Assembly (NCBI RefSeq): GCF_033958435.1 | Contig: NC_134139.1 | Span: 203,963,501 to 204,027,500, forward strand | DNA: 64,000 nt | Direction of reading: 5' to 3' | From: Carettochelys insculpta | Lineage: Eukaryota > Chordata > Testudines > Carettochelyidae | In this document: in pieces, positions 56,318-64,000 of the stretch | How positions within the stretch are numbered: position 1 is the first letter of the stretch | Layout: each line of letters opens with the position of its first letter | The notes under the pieces: generated by a model | Seen by the model: the letters and a program-made list of their open reading frames with translations, nothing else | Database searches by the model: none | Told to the model about the DNA's origin: nothing | Position numbers and translations under genes: made by a program

Positions 56318-57417
56318 CTGCAAAAGGGAACTGCTGGTTTTGTGGCACCCAAGGTACAGCTTGTAAAAAATTAGACTAATATTCCAGGCAAGGTAAAGGC
56401 AAATACATAAGCCATTGCTTCTGGTGAATCATGTGGAAACTGCAGACAAACATGAAGGCTAGATTAAAAGAAATGGCAAATGCACTCAGCATGTGAGTTA
56501 AAAGATTCCTCCTCCAGTGCCCAAGTCTGGAAACACCTGGGTGCAAAAGGCTCTTTATTCCCCTCAGAAGTCCTGGATGTTAACTTCTATTGGATTATTC
56601 ATGAAAGTAAAAATATTCACATATATCGTGTTTAAATGGGAATAAGTTCACTGCTACTTTGGACAACTTTCTGTACAACTATCTGGCCACCATTATGTCA
56701 GATCTGTGAGCCTGTAAGAAGACCATTCCACAATGTATAATGGATTTACCCTCAGAACATCTCTTTTCATCAGAGGAATGCTATTATCACCATTTTACTT
56801 TTAGGGAACTGACACACAATGAGACTAAGGCCCAGATTCTCAAAGGCATTCAGGCTCTTAACTTCCCCTGAAATCAATGGGACTTAAGCGCCTAAATACA
56901 TTTGAGGATCCTGGCCTAAATACGGTCACATAAAATTACATGCAGCACCAAGGACTAAAACCCACATCTCCAGTAATCAGTCTAACCTCCATCCTGCCTC
57001 TCCTGTACAACATGCCCCTGACCAATGTGTACAGAGAGGATAAAGTTCTGACCTTACCTGCTGGAAGAAGAGCATATTTAGGTAAACAATCTATCATGCA
57101 TGCATTGGTCTGGGGCGTAGTAAAGTGAGATGGTCCATAAGCAGAGATGGGCTAGGAACATGTAGACAGGGTGAGTGCAGAGGGAGCAGTGAAGTCTGTT
57201 TTTCTTTTTCTGAGCAATAAAAGATGGAAAGAGACTATGGCAACAACCTCCTATTGGGAATCACTCAGTCACAAGTGATTCTTGCCCTCCGTGCCAGAAA
57301 ATTCAAAGCCATGTCCTTTAGGAAAGGAGAGAGCATAAAGTGCAAAAGTTGGAGAGCATGTAAGAAAACCCCAGAAGCAGTTGGGATCACTGGGAACCCC
57401 ACAGGAGCGTAAACAAT
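56318..57417. other. FBXO16 intron, mostly unclassified
   Basis: Contains only the short hairpin at 56829-56918. The missing FBXO16 5' exon was not found here. Confidence 0.5.
56829..56918. repeat. Short palindromic MITE-like hairpin, copy 2
   Basis: GGCCCAGATTCTCAAAGGCA and TTTGAGGATCCTGGCC arms around TGAAATCAATGGGACTTAAG; related to 42625-42712. Confidence 0.65.
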
Positions 57418-57505
57418 ATGAAGTCCTGTGGCGCCTTATAACACGAACAGATTTATTGGAGCATAAGTTTTTGTTGGCAAAGACCCACTTTGTTAGATGC
57501 AATGA
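57418..57505 (-). mobile_element. PLE terminal-repeat fragment, decayed hammerhead
   Basis: The minus strand carries AAGTGGGTCTTTGCC and CTTATGCTCCAATAAATCTG, then GGCGCCACAGGACTTC. The CUGANGA and GAAA motifs are both mutated. Confidence 0.75.
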
Positions 57506-57679
57506 CAGCTTGCGAATGAATCATTTAAAGATAGTATTCTAGGGATGAAATTCTTCTTACCGAATTTTAAATGGATTACTACTTACTCCTGCTCCCTATT
57601 GGTAGGAATAGCACCTGTTATCTAAATCAGCTCAAGGAGAATGAAGCTTTCAAAGTTGTTTGGAGCACTGCTTGCTATA

Positions 57680-58418
57680 CACTCATCCCTCGCTATACGA
57701 GCACACTTGGTTACCAGCTTTCTGCTTGTAGGGGAAAACTCATGAGAGGGACACTGAATTACCATCAAAATGCACATGAAAGTCTCTGATTCGTTTCAAG
57801 CGCTCCTAACTTGGAGAAGGAGTTGCAGCATGTGGCGCTGCTTTTGAAAGGGAAGTGAACTTTGGGGTTGGTGGGGGTTGGGGAGGGTTAAAGGCTGGGG
57901 GCAGTTTGGGGCCATGAGTGAGAGGGAGGGTTAAAATGTGGTGGCAGGTTGGGTCCTTAGGGTGGACGGGGGGTGTTAAGGCTGTGGTGAATTAGGCGTG
58001 TGGGGCGGGTAGGGGGTCAAGGCTGCTGCAGGTTGGGTGTGTGGGACAGTGGGGAGGGGGTCAGGCTGCAGCGGTTTGGGGCCACAGGGCTTGCGGGGGG
58101 GTCAGATTGCCACGGTTTGGGGCTGCAGGGCAGATGGGGGGGTCAGGCTGCAGAGGGTTGGGGCTGTGGGGCTGGCAGGGTGGGATCAGGCTATGGCAGT
58201 CTGGGACTGAGGGGCTGGCGGGGGGGCCAGGCTGTGGCGGGTTGGGTATGCAGGGTGGGCAGGGGGGTCAGATTAAGGTGGGTTGAAGCCATGGTGAGGG
58301 GGATGAGGGTGGCATTAGCGGGGGGAGTTCACTCGTCTAGTGAACAAAGGTAAGTATACGTGTCCCTCATTTTAGCGAGTACTCGTAAGAAAAGTACTCG
58401 TTTAACGAGGGATGAGTG
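57680..58418. mobile_element. Tigger-like element with expanded minisatellite, TA duplication
   Basis: Left end CACTCATCCCTCGCTATACG and inverted right end CACTCATCCCTCGTTAAACG, flanked by TA (57678-57679, 58419-58420). The interior 57860-58320 is a G-rich tandem array with units of about 40-45 bp (GTCAGGCTGCAG, then GGTTTGGGGCTG and GGGCTGGCGGGGGG). Confidence 0.85.
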
Positions 58419-58420
58419 TA

Positions 58421-58814
58421 GACTGTTCTTCTACATGCGCTGACAGTGCACCATGACATGCACTCCTCTACTGCAAAGCTACTGTCCGAATTAGACTTTT
58501 CCAGCAATATATTCTCTGTCAGCTAAATCATGAGGTCTTTACTTGCTTTACTAACTTCAGTGGGAATTCAAGGTTCTTACTTAAAGTTGATCTCCAAGGA
58601 AATAAATAATATGGTGTTTTGTTTTTTTGTTTTTTTATGATAGGTAAAGAAAGACTTAACCTACTGGGTCTTTTTCCAATCATTTTTCATATTAGAAATT
58701 CAGATCTCTTCTCTCCTGTTTTTCTTGGAAGATTCTGCAGATACCTAGAGAACTGGTGGGATTATGACAACGGAGACGCATGCAGCTGAAACTTGATTAA
58801 TTTAGAAGAAAAAA
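58421..58814. other. FBXO16 intron, nothing recognised
   Basis: A/T-rich sequence between the Tigger-like and DIRS elements. Confidence 0.5.
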
Positions 58815-58845
58815 GAGAAGTTACTCACCTGTGTAGTAATGATGG

Positions 58846-59010
58846 TTCTTCGAGATGTGTCCCCGTAGGTGCTCCACAGTAGGTGTCGGGCTCGCCCCGG
58901 CGCCGCAGCTCGGAAAATCTTCAGCAGTCTCCGTCGGGTCGCGCATGCGCCGATGCACATCGGCTCTTCGCGCGCTTACAGTCACGTGCGCGATCCGGTC
59001 CCCGCCAGTT
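58846..59010. repeat. DIRS left inverted terminal repeat
   Basis: Contains GGTGTCGGGCTCGCCCCGGC and ACAGTCACGTGCGCGATCCG, inverted relative to 63100-63264. Confidence 0.88.
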
Positions 59011-59090
59011 CCTGATCAACTGCTCCGGACGCCCTTGAAAACACACAAACAGAGCTCTGAAGTGGGGAGGAATGGGTGGGTAGTGGAGCA

Positions 59091-59186
59091 CCCACGGGGA
59101 CACATCTCGAAGAACCATCGTTACTACAGAGGTGAGTAACTTCTCTTTCTTCTTTGAGTGGTCCCCGTGGGTGCTCCACAGTAGGT
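59091..59186. repeat. DIRS internal complementary region
   Basis: The first half, including ACATCTCGAAGAACCATCG, is complementary to 58815-58865 at the left tip. The second half, with TGGTCCCCGTGGGTGCTCC, is complementary to 63225-63264 at the right tip. Such a junction templates circle closure in DIRS replication. Confidence 0.85.
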
Positions 59187-59233
59187 GACTACCCAGCAGT
59201 AACCCCCCCCGAAAAAGGAGGTGGGTACCCGAT

Positions 59234-60400
59234 TTATGTGCAGCTTGCCCATGAAAGGACTGCTGTCGACAGGTGTGTATCCTCATCAAGCATCCTGTGC
59301 ATGGCGTAGTGCTTGGCGAAGGTGTCATAGGAAGACCACGTCGCCGCTCTGCAGATATCTCTCAGCGCGATCCCTTTGAAGAAGGCCGTTGATGCCGCCA
59401 TCGCCCTCGTAGAGTGGGCTCTTGGCGGAACTGGCAGAGGAGTCTTGCGAACTCGTAACACAGTCTTATGCAAGACACAATGTGATTTGAAATCCTCTGT
59501 GAAGATAGCGCTTCTCCTTTTGACCTGGATGCAATGGACACCAGGAGTCTGTCCGTTTTCCGGAAAGGTTTAGTTCTATCGATGTAGAAGGCCAGTGCCC
59601 TTCTTACGTCAAGTAAGTGCAACCGTGCCTCTTCATTTGAGTTGTGAGGCTTAGGATAGAACGAGGGCAGCACTGTTGGTTCGTTGATATGAAAATCTGA
59701 AGAGACCTTCGGAATGAAGGCTGGGTGTAATCGTAAGACCACCGCTTCTTTTGAGAAGATCGTGCAGGGTGGTGTGGACATTAGGGCCGCGAGCTCGCTC
59801 ACTCTGCAAGCTGACGTGATTGCCAGGAGGAAAGCCGTTTTAATGGTAAGTAGTCGGAGGGGGACCGTAGCCAGTGGTTCAAAGGGCGGTCCCGAGAGGA
59901 TATGTAGAACTAGGTCTAAACTCCATGACGGCGGTATTGGTTTCCAAGGGGGGGTACAGATTCACCAACTCCTTTAGGAAATGTGAGACAACAGGATGGG
60001 CAAATGTGGTTGATCCATCCTCTTCATGCTGAAACGCTGATATAGCCGCCAGATGCACCTTTATAGAGGATGGCGAAAGTCCCTTTTGTTTGAGTTGTAG
60101 CAAATAATCCAGAATCATAGGTATGGTGGCGTCCTGGGGTATTAGTTGCCTGGAGGAACACCATTTGGAAAAATGCAACCATTTGTGCTGATAAGTCTTT
60201 CTGGTGGAAGTTCTCCGACTACGTTCAAGGACTTGTTGTACTCCCTCTGAGCATGTAGTCTCTAAGGCGCATAGCCATGGATTAGCCATGCTTATAGCCA
60301 AAGTCTTTTCGGGTGCGGGTGCAGTATTGACCCCCGAGCCTGAGAGAGAATGTCCGGTACTGCTGATAGGGGAAATGGCTGATGTTGAGCCATGCGCAAG
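59234..60400 (-). pseudogene. DIRS tyrosine recombinase, frameshifted
   Basis: Three frames in sequence. The N-terminal core-binding part is 60400-59990 (RSRRTSTRKTYQHKWLHFSK, SPSSIKVHLAAISAFQHEED). The catalytic box with the first arginine is in AITSACRVSELAAL (Arg codon 59805-59803). The last frame carries H-x2-R (AHSTRAMAAS, 59416-59405) and the tyrosine nucleophile in FAKHYAMH (Tyr codon 59308-59306). All four key residues of the R-H-R-Y set are still encoded, but shifts near 59.95 and 59.44 kb prevent one protein. Confidence 0.85.
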
Positions 60401-60539
60401 AGCAATGGGAACCACTGTTGTCGGTCCCAGGTTGGGACTATGAGTATCATGCGTGCTTTCTCCCTTCTGGTCTTCTCCAAGACCTTGTGTATAAGTGTCG
60501 TGGGAGGGAACGCATAAGGTAGAGGGCCCTTCCATGGGA

Positions 60540-62792
60540 TCATGAAGGCGTCCCCAAAAACCCCTGTCCCATGCCCGCTCTGGAGCAGCATTGGGGACAT
60601 TTCTTGTTTTCTCGGGTGGCGAACAAGTCGATTTGGGGAAAACCCCATCTGCAGAACACTTGGTGGAGTAGGTCTGGACGGATCTGCCACTCGTGAGTGG
60701 GCGCAAAGTGTCTGCTGAGTTGGTCCACCTTGACGTTGTGGACCCCCGGTAGGTATGAAGCCTTTAGGGTTATATTGTTGGCGATGCACCAGTTCCAGAG
60801 CTGGACCACCTCCGCGCAAAGCATACGAGACCTGGCTCCCCCCTGTCAGTTTATATAAAACATGGTGGTGGTGTTGTCGGTATTCACGCCGACTATTTTT
60901 CCGTGCAGATAATTGTGAAAATGCCTGCACGCACTGAACACTGCCCTGAGCTCTAATATGTTTATGTGCAGTGTCTTCTCTGCGGGGGACCATAATCCTT
61001 GAGTGGTTTTGTTGTCCATGTGAGCCCCACATCCCATATGGGAGGCATCTGTTGTAATGAACACCGTAATTTGCGGTTGGCGGAAGGGCACCCCTGTTAG
61101 GAGATTCTTGGGGTTTCCCCAGCATGTTAGCAAGCTTCGTGCCTCTGTTGTAAGTGACACCCTCTTGTGGACGGTGTGGATTGAGGGTTTGTATACGGTT
61201 GCCAACCAATGCTGCAATCCTCGCATATGCAGCCTGGCATTTTGCACCACAAACGTGGTGGTTGCCATATGCCCCAACAGTTGTAAGCACGTGAGAACTG
61301 GAACAGTGGGGCTGTACGTTAATAGTTGTACGAGAGATTCGATGGCACGAAAACGAGCCTCGGGTAAATACACCCTTGATGTGACTGAGTCTATCCAAGC
61401 CCCTATAAACTCTATATTTTGCGTGGGGTCGGTCTTTGATTTTGAGAAATTGATGATGAGGCCCAGTGAGGTAAATGTGTTTGTGGTGATGTGTATCATC
61501 CGTAATACCTCCTCCCGGGAAGTTCCCTTTAACAGGCAATCGTCCAGGTACGGGAAAATGAAAACTCCCTGTCTGTGTAGGTATGCTGACACCACCGCTA
61601 AGGTCTTGGTGAAGACTCTGGGTGCTGAAGAGAGTCCGAATGGGAGGACTCTGTACTGGAAATGATCTGTACCCACAAGGAACCGGAGGAAACTCCTGTG
61701 GGCTGGATGAATTGTGATATGAAAATACGCATCCTGTAAGTCGAGGGCTGCAAACCAATCGTAGCAACAGGGACAGGGGCCCGGCAATGGAGACCTGGAC
61801 CATGATCCAATGATGTAAGGGTGGTGCCTGGAATGTCGAGACCTCCGAGATGATACCGACGTACGAGGAGAGCCTCTGTGAGAAGACTCGTAGGGGTCTC
61901 TGCTAGATGCTGGAGAAAAGCGTGCAGATCCCTGTGATGGGCTCCAAAGAAAAGGAGGACGTCTGTGACAGGCTGAAGGTGTTGCTGCCCATCGAATCTC
62001 CGGTGGTGATCGTGGTGACAGAGGCAGTGCAATTACCTCAGGAGAGGGGCTGCGGTGCCTGGTCTTCGTTTTAGCCTTTACCCTCTCGGGTGGTCCTATT
62101 GGTGAACTTGGTACCGGAGCAGGTGTCATGCTGATTTCCACTGCTCCCGGTGCCGTTGTCGCCGGTGCCGTCATCACTGGTGCCGTCGATCCCGGTGCCG
62201 TCGTCCTCGGTGCCGTGGATCCCGGTGCCATCATCTTCAGTGCCGTCATCCTCGGTGCCGATGTCCTCAGTGTCATCGTTTCCGGTGCCTCTGGGGAAGT
62301 CTCGATCAGTGCCGCAGTAGCCGGTGCCGAACTGATTAGTGCCCGCACGGCTCTCGGTGCCGTCTCCCCGGTAACTGCAGGGCCTTGAGTGGTTGCATGC
62401 GCCACAGCTTTACCAGTGGAGGAAGCCAGCATGCGCGGGCCCTTTGTTACACTCGTCCCGCTCCCAACAGTAAGGGGCAGGGATCGAGTAGGTGAGGCTC
62501 TTCTTTTCTTCTGCGCAGAGGAGGTCAAAGAGGCAGCCTTCTTCTTGTGCGATCCTGAAGAGCCCTCCGCATGCGCTGTCTCCGATGCGGCAGGCTGAAG
62601 TGCTTTGTCAACTAGCAGCATCTTCAGCCTCATTTCTCTATCTTTTCTAGCTCTGTTAGTCAACTTAGAACAATGGGAGCACTTCTGGGGAATGTGCGTC
62701 TCCCCGAGGCACTGTATGCATCTGCTATGGCCATCCGAAGCAGGCATGGCCTCCCCGCAAGATTCACACTTCTTAAAGCCGGGGGATGGCAT
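60540..62792 (-). pseudogene. DIRS ORF1/Gag-like plus reverse transcriptase-RNase H, one in-frame stop and an internal deletion
   Basis: One 648-codon frame (62792-60846) starts MPSPGFKKCESCGEAMPASD, with Cys pairs suggesting a zinc-binding module (residues 9-41), followed by an Ala/Thr/Pro-rich region. At about residue 345 it passes abruptly into RT palm sequence DWFAALDLQDAYFHITIHPA. The N-terminal RT fingers expected in DIRS are absent, so a deletion has fused the parts. The catalytic YLDD is at 61552-61541; RNase H motifs TTDASHMGCGAH, NILELRAVF and VNTDNTTTMFYIN follow. A TGA at 60848-60846 interrupts the frame, which then continues without shift to 60540 (SYLPGVHNVKVDQLSR). Confidence 0.88.
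62130..62300 (-). repeat. 15-bp tandem repeat within DIRS ORF1
   Basis: Plus-strand unit GGTGCCGTCGTCCTC with variants, about 11 copies. In the minus-strand frame it encodes a five-residue repeat of the type TAPxx (for example APRTTAPGSTAPVMT). Confidence 0.8.
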
Positions 62793-63099
62793 TGTTAAAA
62801 CTTAACTCTGAGTCCTTAGGTGCTAATAGCACACTTAACAGTCTATTAGGTGATGTTAATAACCGGTGGCCTTTGAAGGCAGACAACAAAAGCGACGGGC
62901 CCGCCCGGAGGCGGCCACTGCGGTTCTAAGATAGTCTTTAGCTTTTAACAACTTTTAACAGAGTAACTAACTATAATAACTATAGAACTGCTAACTATGA
63001 ACTGTTAAAAAGTATAAACACGAGAAAAAATAAGATTTATCTGTCTCGGGCGTTGGAGCCGGAGAGGATTCCGTCTGCAGCCGTTGGCGGTTGAGAAGG

Positions 63100-63264
63100 A
63101 ACTGGCGGGGACCGGATCGCGCACGTGACTGTAAGCGCGCGAAGAGCCAATGCGCATCGGCGCATGCGCGACCCAACGGAGACTGCTGAAGATTTTCCGA
63201 GCTGCGGCGCCGGGGCGAGCCCGACACCTACTGTGGAGCACCCACGGGGACCACTCGAAGAAGA
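63100..63264. repeat. DIRS right inverted terminal repeat
   Basis: Contains CGGATCGCGCACGTGACTGT and GCCGGGGCGAGCCCGACACC. It is GC-rich with GCATGCGC motifs and is likely the element's promoter on the minus strand. Confidence 0.88.
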
Positions 63265-63265
63265 A

Positions 63266-64000
63266 CAATTTATCTTCAGACTATTTAAATCTGTTGTTTG
63301 GTTGTTTTTTTTTTAAGATTTGTTTAATTCGCTTAGGTGAGAGTCAGTTGACAAAAAAGATGGCCTTGTAACAATTCAGTCAGCCTACCCCTTCTCACAA
63401 ATATATATCTAAGATCTCCAACAAGTCCTCTGCAAAACCAGAAAAGGACAGAACTGGCATTCCTGAGAGCTCATAAAAAGGTCCAAAACAAGCAGAAAAA
63501 AGTTCCCAAACTAAAAGAATTTATTTAACATAAAGAAACAAAGCAGGTAACCAACACATTTCCCTCTATTTGCATATCACCTTTAACCCTAATGATATTT
63601 TCCCAGAGTTCTAAGTGAAAACTGAAGAAGGACGCCACAATTCGATCTTATAAAAACCAGGTCCACTGAGATGATAAAATTATGAATCAGTAACAATTCT
63701 CAAATTTCTGTTTACTGCCTTCCACACCAGCAGCTTGGTTTGAAGTGATCAGAACAAATTTAGCTCATCCTTTTACAAATCAGGAAGTTTGCTACTAATT
63801 CACTCTTTACATTGCTCACAATTTTTGCAATATAGCATAACTGCAGTATCCCCCGTTGTCCTAACTGCTTGGTGGTGGATTTGCCAGCAGATTCCTATGC
63901 TTGCATTTTAAATGGATACTCTCCTGAAATTAATGCAATATAGTCAGCAGCCCAAGAAGCACACAGTTTGTTTTCCTAGATGATATATTAACCAGCCACA
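63266..64000. other. FBXO16 intron or upstream sequence, nothing recognised
   Basis: A/T-rich; no exon of FBXO16 or another gene identified to the window edge. Confidence 0.5.

Larger units (their letters stand above)
58815..63265 (-). mobile_element. DIRS-type tyrosine-recombinase retrotransposon, inactive
   Basis: On the minus strand the order is: terminal repeat (about 63265-63110), ORF1/Gag-like and RT-RNase H (62792 to about 60540), tyrosine recombinase (about 60350-59260), internal complementary region (about 59186-59091), inverted terminal repeat (about 59010-58815). DIRS elements make a circular DNA intermediate and integrate with a recombinase, so they leave no target duplication; none is seen here. 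About 4.45 kb, somewhat short. One premature stop in RNase H, at least two frameshifts in the recombinase and an internal deletion in ORF1/RT make it non-autonomous. It lies on the FBXO16 sense strand. Confidence 0.93.

Noticed and set aside
60292..61803. 503-codon open frame overlapping the DIRS element
   Set aside because: It is an alternate frame over the RT-RNase H coding sequence; the RT motifs are in the other frame.

Overview
The window is vertebrate nuclear DNA, most likely from a turtle. Three things point that way. The genes are short exons with normal GT/AG splice sites in long introns. There is a tRNA-derived SINE with a CR1-type 3' end, like the 'Cry' SINEs of turtles (12.66-12.87 kb). 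The repeat mix is CR1 LINEs, Penelope-like elements (PLEs), a DIRS tyrosine-recombinase retrotransposon, and PIF/Harbinger-like, pogo/Tigger-like and hAT-like DNA elements. Species cannot be fixed by eye; a crocodilian is a less likely alternative.

Two protein-coding genes can be supported, both partial and both on the minus strand. ELP3, the catalytic subunit of the Elongator tRNA-modifying complex, has its first five coding exons between 16.01 and 6.84 kb, with a CpG-rich promoter at about 15.3-16.25 kb; the rest lies beyond the left edge. FBXO16, an F-box protein, has three internal coding exons between 56.32 and 52.89 kb. Its 5' exon is not seen and probably lies beyond the right edge. 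A 226-nt open exon with clean splice sites at 32.1 kb and a weaker 45-nt one at 35.15 kb are candidates for FBXO16 3' exons.

Layout: 0-6.1 kb, a Harbinger-like MITE and a decayed PLE interrupted by a CR1; 6.8-16.25 kb, the 5' half of ELP3 with repeat-filled introns; 16.25-52.8 kb, intergenic and probable FBXO16 3' intron sequence packed with transposons; 52.9-56.3 kb, FBXO16 exons; 56.3-64 kb, an FBXO16 intron carrying a Tigger-like element with a minisatellite and a DIRS element with inverted terminal repeats and an internal complementary region.

The more unusual signals are: hammerhead-ribozyme cores in PLE terminal repeats (three complete, several decayed); a head-to-head PLE terminal palindrome with a perfect 12-bp target duplication, nested in a DNA transposon; a 98-bp PLE scrap with a perfect 13-bp duplication; the textbook DIRS architecture; four copies of one TTCGA-rich MITE; and ELP3 and FBXO16 lying head-to-tail about 37 kb apart, unlike the mammalian arrangement as I recall it. 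No wholly new system was found. No CRISPR array, operon or functional RNA gene was recognised.
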